Positions 24,507 through 36,723 of a stretch of 64,000 nucleotides of DNA are shown piece by piece; the first letter of the stretch is position 1, and each line of letters opens with the position of its first letter. The notes beneath the pieces were generated by a model. It was not told the origin of the DNA. It saw only the letters and a program-made list of their open reading frames with translations, and ran no database searches. Source of the DNA: Pachypanchax playfairii (taxonomy: Eukaryota > Chordata > Actinopteri > Cyprinodontiformes > Aplocheilidae); the NCBI GenBank assembly GCA_006937955.1, contig SSNP01000051.1, positions 399,466 to 463,465 of the forward strand. The letters are read 5' to 3'. The position numbers and the translations under genes are program-made.

Positions 24507-25867
24507 GGGGTCTCATTTATAAAACTTTGCGTAGAATCTTTACTAAAACTGTACTTAAGCTCAGCAAAAAAAAAAATCTACTTACGCCAAGTAAGTTTAT
24601 GACCTATAAAACATGGCGTACGCACAGCTGCACGCAATCTCTGCTTTATAAATCACACTTTACCTAGAAATGTGCTCAGGTGTTTCTGGATCACATCCCG
24701 CCCTCAACACGCCCACTTTCTAACACAAATGGTCAATGGAAAGTGCCTCGTGGATCTCATGCATATACATGAGTCGGCTTGTCCGCCGTAGATCAAGGAA
24801 GATCAAGGAAGCACCACTTCATCGAAGCAGAAATTGAGGTACTTGTGGGCGAGGTGGAAAAACAAAAGGAAGTGCTTTTTGGAGGTCACAGCAGTGGCAT
24901 AACAAATAAGAGAAAATCCACAGAGTGGCACAGCATTGCTGAAGCAGTCAATGCTGTGAGTTCTTCAGAGAGATCTGTGACAGATATTAAAAAAAATAGT
25001 CCAATCTGAAGGTAGAGGCAAAAAAAAGATGGGTTGCCACCTCCAGAGTGTGTCTGCTACAGGCGGAGGCCCTGGCACCTCTGATCCCCCACAGCTCGCT
25101 GTTAGGATCTCGGCAGTACTTGAACCGGCCAGCGTGCATGGTAACGTGTCGGAGAAGGAGGGAGACACTGACCATGCAGTGGAGACTAAGCCTTTTATTA
25201 CAGTAATACAGATTAAATGTGTCCGTCATTAAAATATAAAACAAAACCAAATCTCGTCGTTTTCCCCCCTGGATGGCGACTGAAGACGTGGCTGCAGGGT
25301 CGGTCTGTCCCACCAGTGCACCTCGGGTGCATGGCGCACCTGGAGGTGGCCAGGTGCTAACTGACCCTGTCCTGCAGGTACAGAGGGACATGACTAGTGC
25401 CGTGAATGAAGTGCGAGAAGAACTGCACAAAATATGATGTCCTGACTTACATTTCAGACACTTAAAGAATTAAAAATTGTAAACAGATAAAACATCAAGC
25501 CTTCTGTGTTGGTCCTATAAATGACGCATGACATTTTGTCTCAATCTGCCCTCCAGATGATATTCTGCATGTCGGGGCGGGGCTGTGTGTGTGTTGGGGG
25601 TGGGGGGGTTGTTGTTCTGTGTGTGCACGAAGCGGTACAATCAATAATACTGCTGGAATAAATAATTTTATCCTTCTCAGCAGCAGCACTGCAGGTGCTC
25701 TCCATGTCCAAAATGTATGTAAGCCAGGTCCTTAGTCAACTTAAAGTTGCGCACGTTTTTCCACTACTTTTTTTTTTTAATATAAATCCCAAAGTTTGCG
25801 TAGAAAGTTGCTTCCGCAGTTTGCCGACCCTGTTTTGTGAGTAAGCAATCTTTATAAATGAGACCCC
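24507..25867 (+). mobile_element. PIF/Harbinger-like transposon, non-autonomous (Myb-like gene only)
   Basis: The ends are GGGGTCTCATTTATAAA at the left and its inverted complement TTTATAAATGAGACCCC at the right. The interior encodes a Myb/SANT-like protein, the usual partner protein of Harbinger transposases, but no DDE transposase is found. The 3-bp target duplication expected of Harbinger is not clear at these ends. Confidence 0.75.
24769..25437 (+). pseudogene. Harbinger Myb/SANT-like DNA-binding protein, frameshifted
   Basis: In Harbinger elements this protein binds the transposon ends and brings the transposase into the nucleus. The readable core is FIEAEIEVLVGEVEKQKEVL, then ITNKRKSTEWHSIAEAVNAV and RSVTDIKK, the trihelix-like Myb fold (Trp in EWHSI). 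The tail continues in another frame with SVSATGGGPGTSDPPQL and ends VREELHKI. Two lesions are visible: a tandem 10-base duplication (AGATCAAGGA twice at about 24792-24811) puts the natural ATG at 24769 out of frame with the core, and a second frame change occurs in an A-rich run near 24990-25030. A further frame change separates the middle from the C-terminus. Confidence 0.75.
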
Positions 25868-26001
25868 AGGTCTTTATCTGGTCCATGTTCAGTGTGGTGC
25901 ACACAGTGACACCAAACTACCAAAGATCCTGTTAGTTCCTGTAAACAGACTGAAGGGCTGAAAACCTTGAAGTCACCTGAGATACTGATTACGATTATTG
26001 A
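25868..26001. repeat. 134-bp duplicate of 19952-20085
   Basis: Near-identical to the segment 5.9 kb to the left, and again immediately adjacent to a Harbinger terminal repeat. The first 18 bases (CAGGTCTTTATCTGGTCC with the preceding C) also occur in the srgap1-linked segments near 37425 (inverted) and 58746. Confidence 0.9.
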
Positions 26002-29000
26002 ACTCTAAGTTTTAAACACAACTATAGTTCAAGGATTAACAGTCTATTAATTATAAATGCATGTTTTTACGTTCCCAAAAATTTCAAACATTTATTATAT
26101 TCTATAAATTCCATGCTGTAGGAGTTATTCTCTGCTGGTATTATTTATTTCTTTAGAGGTACTGAGATGAAGTGAGAGAGGAAACTTTAATCCTGTGAGC
26201 TATGAGTGAGTGTGTTCAGGGACAGTTTGAGCTTAAATCTGTGCCGTGCTCGACTGTCAGACATGAAAGGATCTTAATTTGTGTGCACAGTTGGTTGTGT
26301 TGAGAAGATGATCGTCTGATCAGCTGCTTCTCAGTGAATTCTGTCCAAACTCATCAGCCCAGATCTCAGCCAAACACTAATCCACTTTATGGCTTCGCTC
26401 CATGGAGACAAAAACAGAAAGTTGAGACCGGCTCGGGTTCTGCTGCAGCTCCAGTTCAGCGCCAGCAGACAATGATTTGGTCAATTAAATAAAGACGGAG
26501 TGACGTGCCTGGAGAACTGTCATGTAGTATCTTCTGGGTCAAGTTCAAGTCAGGATTTAAGGTTAGATCGAAAAAATGAGTTTTTCTTCTGCAGTAGAAG
26601 TGTGGGAACAGTGGAGACTTCCTGCAGAGGAGGAAGACCACCAGACAGAGAGACAGAAAACAAACTGCTCCATCATGTCTCTGTTTTCTGTCCAGATTTA
26701 GTAAATATCACATCTCTTCTTGGTATTTCTGCCTCAGTGGATCAGTCTCACTGTATTTATCTTTCTTTAATGTTTTTGTGGTTTTTGCTTCTTTGCTGCT
26801 TCTTTCAGTGGGAAAAAGTGAAGTTTAAATAGAATGAATCATGACCTGAGGCCTGATAATGAGTTTAGGTTCATTAAAACAGCGACTGTTTGGTCTGAGG
26901 AAGAGGAGATGAGGAAACGGGATATTGCAGGAGGGAAAAGTGAGTTTATCATGGCTCTGCTGAACTGGAGGAATGAAAGAAGCCAGTGCTGCACTGCAAG
27001 GTGTCACTGACAAGATGAGATTAACTGTTGATGTCGAACACTTCTGTATTTACTGATATGAAGTTTTTCAGAAACAGCTGCAGGTTTTATCAGAGTCTCT
27101 GTTGGTTTTAGAATGAAGTGCATGTAAACATAATAACTTGACTGCATGTTGATAATAACTCAGTATGAATCACCTGAACTGTGTCTGTGAAGTTGGTTTA
27201 TTTGAACATTTTGAGCAGAAAATCCAGGACGTGTGTCTGACTGTTCCTTTAAGTGCTAGCTGCTAATGCTGCATGTAGCATTATGGATTATGTAAGATGA
27301 ATCCAAGCTCTTATCAAACATTTTAAACCCAGCCAGAGAACATATGTGGACATTTTAACCATCCATCACTCAGGAATGATTACACTAGAAACATGCATTA
27401 GTGTACAGCATTATAGGTCATTTAATCTGTGGCTCTGAGGAGTAAAACAAAACACCAGGAAAAAAACACTTGAGGAACATTTTATTGGAACTCAGCGGTG
27501 GCTACAGATTAGTAAAAACTGCTCTTGGTTCAGTAAACTGCGTGCACAGATTTACAATCAGATTTTATTCTGTTGGCCAGAAAGTGTTTCAAGTCTGAAA
27601 GCTAAAGTTGGACAGATTCAAACTCGCTCCTAAATGAAGAGCTGCTGAATCACAAACTCCACTTCCTGTCAAATGAAGAACAATAAACTGCAAGTTAGTG
27701 TTCAATAAGTCCGAGTGAGTCTCTCAGCGTCCCGAGATTGTTTGATTTTTGTTGTTGTGGATTGAGTCCATACTCATTACACTAATTTGAGATGGAAGTG
27801 AAGTTTTTGTTTTGTTGTGGTTTTGTAGCTCAGCTGCAGTTCTGAGAGCTGTATAAGTTTAAGACATCTTCAGAAATACTTTGTTCTCCAAATGTGGGAT
27901 ACTGGCACATTCAAGTCCTTTCTGCTGAGATTCTGAACAGATTTATGAACTAAAGATTTATGCACTTTGACTCGGAGGGCTTGAGTCTGAAGAGGATTGT
28001 TTTTAATAGTTTGGCTGCAGAGGCTTTTGTCTTTTCATATAACTGCCTGAACATTTAGTTGAAAACACCTGTGAAATCGTGTGCAATCGGCTCGGCTGCA
28101 CCCCAAAGTTTCTTCTAGTTTTTATTGATAATGCAACAAATCAGATACCTCAGCTGCAGGATTTTATTTTATTTATAACTTAAAAACAAAAATTCTGGGT
28201 TAAAAGTGTTTATATAACCTGTTAGGAGAGACACAACATTATTATTCTGTTCTGGATGAGTTAAACTTTAACCTGGTGATGGTGTAGACGTTTTTCTGCT
28301 TCATCCTCGAGGATATTAAATATCTGAGCTAGTTGGAATGCAGCCAGGAAATTCTGAGTTATTTCACCCAAAAACACAACGTTCCACTTCTTAACGAAGA
28401 CTCTACAAACTCCCGAAGGATTTAGTCCCTCTTATGGAAACATTATCAGAGCTCTAACAGTAAAACCTGACCTGATTTCACAAACCTCTTCGTTCTGACC
28501 AGGAGAACCGAAAGAATTAGAGGCTTTTGTTTAGTTTTAGCTGATTCCACACTTGAATGTGAAGCTGGTCCGGTGTAATCCTCACCATGAGAGCGCTGGA
28601 ATGTTGGAAAAGACCTGCTTCTTCTTCAGAAGAGAGGATGTTGGGACTGATCTCATTCTTCAGCTCCTGCTTATCACTGAACCTGATCAGAAGCTCTTTG
28701 AAAATTTTCACTTTATCTTTTAAAAAGAAAGTTGTTTTTCCAGGTTTAGGGTTGAAATGGAAACTCAGTCTCACCATAAAAAGTCCCAAATCTTGTTTTG
28801 TTGCGTATCACAAGAACCGCTTATTTTCTTTTTAGATGTATTGTCAAATCTTCTTATTTATAAAACAATATATTCAAAATAAAAGTAGTAATAACGTGAT
28901 ATATAAAATCTGAATGTACACCAATCCAATCAATGTCCAGAGATGTGAAACTTTGCTGCCAAACCGAGGTGACTCGGAACCTGGTCAGCTGTTCTGACAT

Positions 29001-29554
29001 CTGGTCGCCCGTGAACATCTGGAGCATTTTGGATCAAAGCGACGTCTTTTACAGCTTTTATTTTGTTAACAAGGTTCAGTCAGGGAACTAGTTTCATCTC
29101 GAAAGCAAAACAGGAAATAGAAAAGTCACTTTAGTCACATTGTTTTACCTTCTGAAACTGTTCGACTGTTTCATGTTAACATGAATATCCGCACTGTTGT
29201 ATTTTGATATCAATTATTATTTTAACCCTCTGGGTGCCAAAGTTAAGGAATTTTTACAGTTTCTACCCGCCACCACTAGATGATAGTCATGTTTCATGAT
29301 GTCAATTACGCGGGTAGAGAGACCTAAATGATTCGTGCAGAGAGAGAGGTGGAACCGTTTAGTTGTTTGGTGTTTTATAAATAGAAATGCACGTGTCCAG
29401 CTGATCAACATCTGCACAACTTGTTCTTTAACAAGGAGCTTAATGATAAATTCACTACAGCTGTTTGATTATGAATCCACCAATACATTTTCAGCTTCAA
29501 TCAGAATTAGTATTTAAACATCATCCTGTTCACATCATGAGACCAAGAAGACAC
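26002..29554. other. Intergenic DNA, nothing recognised
   Basis: A long stretch without a recognisable gene, RNA or repeat family. It is mostly single-copy in appearance within this window. Short frames at 26500-26832 and 28517-28835 overlap frames on the opposite strand and carry no motif. Confidence 0.45.
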
Positions 29555-29760
29555 CTGGACTTTCTCCAGACCTGAATCCTATAGAAAACATCTGGGATCA
29601 GCTGAGTCTCCGTGTAAAGACTCGTAACTCAGAACCCCAGAAGGACCTGAGGACCTCATCATACATCAAGTCGACTTGTGAACATCATGAGACGTCGTTA
29701 TCAAGCTGTAATTGATGCTGAAGGTCACCTGACACGTTACTGAGACACTGACATGTTTTA
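29555..29760 (+). mobile_element. Tc1/mariner-like transposase remnant (catalytic-Glu region)
   Basis: The plus strand encodes LSPDLNPIENIWDQLS, the block around the third catalytic residue of Tc1/mariner transposases. It then continues in a degenerate way to a Y-Q-A-V-I-D-A-E-G-like tail. The upstream catalytic residues are not recognisable. Confidence 0.65.
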
Positions 29761-30550
29761 TTAGATTCTGTTTCAATAAATAGTTCGACATGAGGAAATC
29801 TCAACTGCATGCTTGTAGGTCCTACTTTCATGATGCAATAATGGAAATAATAAATCAGACAAAATAAATTTAACAAAGACTCAAAGTCCAATAAATAAAA
29901 TACTCTACAAATCATCGTCTTTTGACTCCAACTCGAAGATTTTGAGACTTGATTTAAAGAAATAATATAAATATGATCCATTTTCTCATTCTGCCATGAA
30001 TCTGTTTAGTTCTCAGGATTTTACTGCCAGTTTCTGCTTGTCATCTGTTTATGGTGTAATTTATGTCTTGTGTACATAAAATATAAAGCCAAATGCCTCC
30101 TAACAGGACCATCACCAGATGTTTACATCTGTGGCATTGGGAGAGCTGAAGGGGGGTCAAGGGTCATGTGGACACATCCTGTTCTTCATATGTTCTCCCA
30201 CCATCTCAGAGGAAGACTGTCACGCTCTGATTATATTTAACTCCGTTTTTTATCAGCTTTTACAACCTTGTTGTTTTGTGTTTTTTGGGAACAAATGAGA
30301 CAGATGGAGATTGATGTGATGTTGATCCCAGATGAGTCGTTTTTCTTCACGTTTCATGAGAAACGTTGAAAATTACTGGGAACTGACGAGGTTTTAGACT
30401 TATTTTAGAGACATACATGAATATAAACAGCTTTTTTAAATAAGGGGGACACAATCCCATAAAGCACTTATGGAAATAAAAGGTTGGGAAAATTTAATTT
30501 AAAATAAAATAAATGTAAAAATCGGATTAGAAATAAATGCTAATAGAGTA
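29761..30550. other. Intergenic DNA, nothing recognised
   Basis: AT-rich left flank of the ISL2EU element; no supported feature. Confidence 0.45.
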
Positions 30551-30613
30551 TGTGCACAAGCTTCATTACGTACTTCCGGTTTTCGCCAGATATTGGCAAA
30601 GTAGGTTCCGGTT
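30551..30613 (+). repeat. ISL2EU left terminal inverted repeat
   Basis: Pairs with 36262-36324. The first 51 bases are identical, then a short mismatch before a shared TTCCGGTT. It contains an ETS-type motif ACTTCCGG at 30572-30579, 65 bases before the transposase start codon. Confidence 0.9.
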
Positions 30614-30782
30614 TACTTACCGCTCTGGTTACTTGACAGCAAAATGAAAGGCCACCAGCAAAAAAATACCAGGTATGCTGTCAGGAACACTTTTAAGCTC
30701 CAGAAAAGGACAAGCGGCTCGAATGACCACTGTTGTGTGCCACTGTGTAGGGCTTCAAGTCGGTATAACAGCGAACTGAGTT

Positions 30783-30792
30783 NNNNNNNNNN
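30783..30792. other. Assembly gap (10 N)
   Basis: Ten ambiguous bases inside the THAP exon. Reading through exactly ten bases shifts the frame, so the true length is probably different. A single N is also present at 34098. Confidence 0.98.
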
Positions 30793-31488
30793 TCCCTAAA
30801 GACACCGGACTTCGTGCGCAGTGGAAACACAGGATAAGAAGGGCGGAATTTGCGATCACCAAGCATACAAAGGTATCCAGCCGACATTTCGAAAATGACC
30901 AGATACATATCGGTCCAAAGGGTAGAAGACTTTTAGCCACAAGAGCTGTGCCGTCATTGTTTGAATGGAACAACTTTACAAAAAGCAAGACACAAGCCAG
31001 TGTTTGGGAGCGCCGGAGTCGTCCTCCATCATGCCCGCTGGAACCCGGACCGGTGGACACCGAAGACAGAGATGAACCTATGGTTCCAGTAGTTGTGGAA
31101 CATGATTATGCAGCTAGTCGCACAGTTTGTGTCGACCGAGAGGAGTATTAGAAACTGCGTGAAGAAATTGATGCGCTGAGAGAGCAGGTTCAAACACTCT
31201 GCTTGCAGCACTCATTCGGACTGCAGCGGTTTGCGTCGTCACCAGAGGACATCAGGTTTTACACCAGGTAAGATATCTTCATCACACGCATCGCATACAT
31301 GGTTAACTTAATAGCTGTATGATTAGCATTTGATGTTGCCGCCAGTGATCGCATTTATTGTCTGTTTTAATATATTTTTCTCCATTCTAATGATGAGCTT
31401 GTATAACTAATTCCAGCTACAATACTGCATTTCAGATTCCCCTCATATGAGCATCTGATTGCGTTTTGGAACCTGATCAGTTCAGCTA

Positions 31489-31821
<333 letters not shown>

Positions 31822-34529
31822 ACAACCAAAATGGTTAGGGTCACCAGAGCAAGGAAAACCTTGGCCACCAGCACATCAACTGAAAGCCCTTTCACCAGAC
31901 CACCTGTAAGTACTCTCCATCCCACCAACCACACACACACACAAGCATGTCTTGATAATTATTGTTATTATTACTATTATTAATAATAACAATAATAATA
32001 ATGTTGTTATATTTCCCTTTATGGGATTAATAAAGTATTTTTCATTTCATTCATAAAACATTTCTCCCCCAGAAACTCTTGCCCATAGAGGAACTCTTCC
32101 TCTTCCTGACATACCTGTCCACTGGCTGTACTCAGAGGGAGCTGGGCCATAGATTCAACATCCATCGAGCAACAGTCAGCCGCATCATTGTGACCTGGGC
32201 CAACTTTCTCTACAGCCTGCTGGGCTCGGTTTGTATATGGATGTCTCCTGCAGCTGTGAAGGCTCATCTTCCTTCTGACTTTGGTGACACCTACAGTGAC
32301 ACACAAGTAGTCCTGGACTGCACGGAGCTGCAGTGTCAAACTCCTTCATCCCTGCTGCTTCAGAGTGAAGTGTTCTCACACTACAAGTCCCACTGCACCT
32401 TCAAGGCCATGGTGGGAATGTACCCACATGGAGCCCTGACTTTTGTTTCTGCACTCTTTGAGGGTTCCATGAGTGACTAGGAGGTGTTTCGTCAGTCAGG
32501 AATCACATCGCTCTTAACTCCTGACATGGCCATCATGGTTGATAAGGGCTTCTTGGTTGACGACCTTGTACCTGGGACTGTTCATCGCCCCCTCCTCTCC
32601 AAGAGGACGCAAATGCCAGAGGTGGATGTTCTGAAAACGCAGTCCATTGCTCGTTTGAGAGTTCATGTTGAGAGGATGATCGAAGAGTGAAAGAAAATAA
32701 ACTCTTTGACACCACCATCCCTCTCTCCATCTCAGGGAGCATAAACCAGCTCTTTACAGTTGCAAGTCTCCTCTCAAATTACCAAAATGGGATGCTGGTC
32801 AAGAAATGGAGATATGAAGTTTGAAATTGTAGCCGTGTCCTCTTCCTGGAAGATTTAACATGAACATGTTTATTCCTCAGCCATTGTAAATTACATTTGA
32901 GTTTTATCCATATTGAAGTGATTGTAACATCTTTTATATACTTTCGACTTTTTAAAACTAAATTTTATGCATTGACTTGACATACTACAGAGTACATACA
33001 AAATGTTAAACTAGTGCATGTTTTCTGCAATTATTTACACATGAATATTTTGACATTTTTAGCCTTGACCCTTTTCATCTGGCAGTATTCCCAGATGGCA
33101 TCTGCCTCCATTTCAAGACCCCTCTTCATAGCTGCAGTCTGGTGGGTTCCCTGCAGTATCCGGTCAGCCAGGCTGTCCTCAGAGCTCTCTCGAACCTGAC
33201 AGATCTCTCTGAACCGTGAGGCAGTCAGTCTAGGCCTCCTTAACTGATGCCACTCACCACATGAACTTTGTGCTCTGGTAGCACATTCATATTTGTGCGC
33301 CATTTCCCAAGTGAGCTCAAGACTTTTAAGGTGTAGCTGTTGTGGTTCACTGCAGACAAACATGCAACTGGATGGTTTCAGGTGATAATTCTGAAGGGGC
33401 AGTGATGGAGGTGGTGGGGCAGCATGGAAGAGCAGGTCTCTTTTTGCTGTTGCTGGTTGCTGGTACGACAATGGACTTCCAGCTTGAACCAGGCCAAGGG
33501 CAGAGTCAGCCAGAGGAATTTCACAGCTGATGCCCATGCTGCAGATCATTGGAACTTCAGCTGCAGAGAAATCCTTATAAATCTCTTCTACCTAGGAATA
33601 TAAGATATCATCATACCAGAAACATTCCCAATAATTTAAGCAAGCGGCATGTAAACATGGGTATGGGCTACTGCAAGTTAAATATCGTGTAGGCATACCA
33701 GTTTTTGGTTATCATATTGCACCATCCTCACCTTAAGGACAGAGAGATCCGGCAAATCCCCACTGAGGCCTTTGTAGAGTGTGCTCCTGTGCGAACCATA
33801 AAACTTGTATAAGTATCATACACATTTTTTTTCCTTCAAGCATTCATGCAGGACATTTTAAAGGAGTCATAAACAGGAAGTCACTTTTGTCATTTTTCTT
33901 ATACATATTGTATAAATACCAGATAATGACCAATTTCATAAATCTATAATATTCAGCTTTTACCTTACACCCTCTGCTGTTGCTCCACACTTTGGCTTTG
34001 CAGACAGCACAACCATCTTATCTACAGGGCCTGGCTTTACACCCTATCGAATTATGAAGGATATAGTTAAGAAAATATTCCCAACACAAGTATAATANTG
34101 AATATGTTTCTTTTTTTCCTTCTTCTTAAATTACCAAAGTCCTGGGCTTGTGCCATTGTTGTTCTCCCTCTGTACAGCTTAGCACAGGGGGTACAGCTGG
34201 TATCTGCAGCTGAGAATAGTGTGCTGACTAGAACAGCAAAGACACACAGTGGTTGCATAAAGCTGCTCCAGCCACACATGTGCAGCTGTGATGCATCATC
34301 TCCACTGGATTGGAATCTTTTAGTACCACCTGCAAAAATAAAATGCCATAGGGAATACTTATTAACCTTGGCTTAGTTTAATCACTTTATTAGGACAAAA
34401 TCTGTGTTTTTCAATAACACAGATATACATGTCTGTGTTAATACATAACATTTGTTGTGTGTTGGATTATTTTGTATAACATTGCAACTGCACTAGATCA
34501 ATATCTCTAATTGATTTAATTGATTAATA

Positions 34530-34600
34530 AAATAAGATATCCTTTATTGATCCCCAAGGGGAAATTCACATTCCAGTACAACCTGTTTCAAGATCAGACA
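34530..34600 (-). repeat. LINE 3' tail fragment in an ISL2EU intron
   Basis: ATCCTTTATTGATCCCCAAG followed by GGGAAATTC is the complement of a very common fish LINE 3' terminus. A related short tail is seen at about 32005-32040 (ATTAATAAAGTATTT). Confidence 0.5.
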
Positions 34601-34756
34601 AACAGAACATAGTAACATACATAAATCAGGCAGACTGAGGTTCATGATAGCTTAATTTCTACAACGCCAGCTTGCACCTTTAAAAAATGATTATTAAGGT
34701 AAAACATAGGTAATAACAGTGAAAAGAACAAGATGAAAGATGAACAAAATATGAAC

Positions 34757-35095
34757 CAGAACGCATTAACACAGTAGGGACCAGCAAAGTAAATTTACCT
34801 GCCTTCTCCACTGTTTTCATTCTATTGTTAAGTTACATCAAACATGAATTACCCTATATGAATCCCCAGAACATCAGGAACACTGGATTATAACAAAGTA
34901 TTGGTGACAACATCATGAAAAAGAATGAATGCAATAACCCAGTGGGGACCAGCAAGGTAAACAAGTAAACTTACCTGTTATTTTGACAATTATTTTCATT
35001 TTGTGCAGATCAAAGTTACTTTTAAAAAATGTCTAACCTTAGCTAAGTCCCCATGAACATCGGGAACACTGGGTTAAACCAACAGGTTTATAACT
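34757..35095. repeat. Two diverged direct copies of an about 170-bp unit
   Basis: GGGACCAGCAAAGTAAA at 34777 and GGGACCAGCAAGGTAAA at 34945 start similar units. Each unit later has a CAGGAACACTGGATTA or CGGGAACACTGGGTTA block. They lie in the intron between nuclease exons 2 and 3. Confidence 0.6.
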
Positions 35096-35490
35096 CATAA
35101 CAATCCTGGCCTAACCATACACGCAGACTGTGAGGCTTCTCAGCTTTCTTCATCGATCTGTAACAAAATGCCCTGACGACAACTTCACCTGGGCTCTTAT
35201 CTTTATCTGACACTGCAGGGGACATAAAGTTAATACAGTTAAAGGAACTTAAGGCAGCTTTACAAAATCTGACTCAGTGCTGCCGCGACAGGCGCTGTGG
35301 CTAACTGCAGCCACCAGCCAAGCCGGCACGGGAGCGCGCACAGACACTTTACAGACTGTTCGTCTTCACAGCACTGCACCGGGGAGGCTAACATACTTCA
35401 CGTCAGGTCTCTCCACTCTGTTATTTGATTTGATCTCATCATTTTCATACTGTATCAGGCTCTAAACACGACCTATAATGTTTTCTCACC

Positions 35491-35812
35491 TGGTCACAAG
35501 GAAATGAGCCATGTCAGCATCCGTTTTCACTCCCAAATGCAGCTGAAGTTCCCTCCATGAACCGAACGCATATCCAATATTTATGCGGGTGCCTGCCCGG
35601 CTTCGGTCATATTTTTTTTTAGACTCACGAGATGCCGCTGATAAAGTCTTTTTTTTCTTCGTGGTGCCACTTATTTGGGGGGTGAGAGTGGATGCAGGTC
35701 GTTTGCTGGCTGCAGAAACATCCATAAGTATACCTTCAGTGTTTGAATCCAAGTCCACGGCGGCCATGTTCTTCCTGTTCAAGAGCTGTCGGCAACGCGC
35801 ATGCAGCGTCAA
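35491..35812 (-). CDS. Third reading frame in the ISL2EU element, function unknown
   Basis: A 107-codon open stretch ends at a good splice donor (ACCAG|GTGAG at 35491). The first ATG is at 35812, but the one at 35770 (GAACATGGCCGCC) has a much better start context. The product is Lys/Arg-rich (SGTTKKKKTLSAASRESKKK), then has the motif TRINIGYAFGSWRELQ and KTDADMAHFLV. The same pattern (RINI, WREL, TDA, FL) occurs in the short frame at 47629-47808. Joined to the acceptor before the RSMKK block of the nuclease gene, the frame would stay open, so it may be an alternative first exon of that gene. I do not recognise the domain; a DNA-binding role is only a guess from its basic charge. Confidence 0.5.
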
Positions 35813-36261
35813 TTTACGTCACATCCCTACAAGTGCGCGGGAAATTCGGACGTCGAACTGCAGCGCATTATGTGGCACACAGCGTTTCCAAGGCAACAGA
35901 CATATATGCGGATGGCCTCGTTATTTTGGGTTTTTAATGCTTCATGACCCATTAGCATTGAATAAACTGGAAATGCATGTGTAGTTTTTCACAAATCTTG
36001 CCTTATGTCCCTTTAACACAACAACTGACGTTAAAAAAAATCAAGAAAATGCGAAACAAGCTAAGCTAAAGAAAAACATCACATACTTACCCTCGTACTG
36101 GTGCAAGTAGCTAGAAATGTACAGACGAAATCCTTTTTCTCGCTTACTCTTGGGAGCGGGGGTGTGGGTATCCATAATACGATGGAGATCGTTTATTGAT
36201 ATTTTTGGGAGGTTTTGGAGACCCCTTGAAAAATTCATGGCGCTGGATGAAGCTTGAAAAC

Positions 36262-36324
36262 AACCGGAAACTGCTTTGCCAATATCTGGCGAAAACCGGA
36301 AGTACGTAATGAAGCTTGTGCACA
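36262..36324 (-). repeat. ISL2EU right terminal inverted repeat
   Basis: Inverted partner of 30551-30613. The ETS-type motif (CCGGAAGT, 36296-36303) lies about 58 bases upstream of the nuclease start codon at 36238. Confidence 0.9.
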
Positions 36325-36610
36325 GAGCGAATTTACACCTATTTTAAGTTTTTCTCAGTAACACATCCACAAACAAACTGCTCAAAGTTCAGCTGTTATA
36401 AACGGGCCAAATTCTCACAGTATAAAGGATAAAAAACTAAACACACAAGAGAAATTTAATGTTAAAACATGTTTTAATTTGACAGAATTACCTCCTCAGT
36501 ATATCATCACCTATTAATGACTCAGCAGTTTTAATCAGATGTGGCAGAAAAGTCTGACAGGTCAGAACTAATTAAGTTAAAGACTAATCCATCCATTTTC
36601 TGAACAATTG
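36325..36610. other. Right flank of ISL2EU, nothing recognised
   Basis: AT-rich, no features seen. Confidence 0.4.
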
Positions 36611-36723
36611 CAGCCAGGAGCCTAAAGAAACCACCCGAATTTTGACGCACAGACTGAAAGGTCTGTTAATCAGTGTTTCCTAACGTTTTTTAGATATAAA
36701 ATGTTTCATATTACAGGTTAATA
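36611..36723 (+). mobile_element. TTAA-type MITE family B, fragment (copy 2)
   Basis: Carries the right part of family B (CACCCGAATTTTGACGCA, GGTCTGTTAATCAGTG, then TTAGATATAAAATGTTTCAT). It is cut off before its right end, exactly where the inverted srgap1 segment starts at 36724. Confidence 0.75.

Larger units (their letters stand above)
33031..36238 (-). pseudogene. ISL2EU second protein: SWIM zinc finger plus YqaJ-type nuclease, truncated
   Basis: This accompanies the transposase in ISL2EU elements; YqaJ proteins are lambda-type exonucleases. Six phase-compatible exons can be followed: 36238-36091 (MNFSRGLQNLPKISINDLHR), 35212-35121 (RSMKKAEKPHSLR), 34329-34135, 34043-33964, 33786-33732 and 33591-33031, together 376 residues. 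Exon 3 holds the SWIM finger (CTCVAGAALCNH) and an in-frame TAG at 34228-34230. The last exon has the YqaJ entry motif (RPRLTASRFREIC) and the helix LADRILQGTHQTAAMKRGLE, then stops. The following Asp and Glu-x-Lys catalytic blocks of YqaJ nucleases are absent, and I found no sign of them in the 200 bases before the convergent transposase gene, so a deletion at the gene junction is likely. The exon 2 donor (GTATGG) is inferred from phase. Confidence 0.78.
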
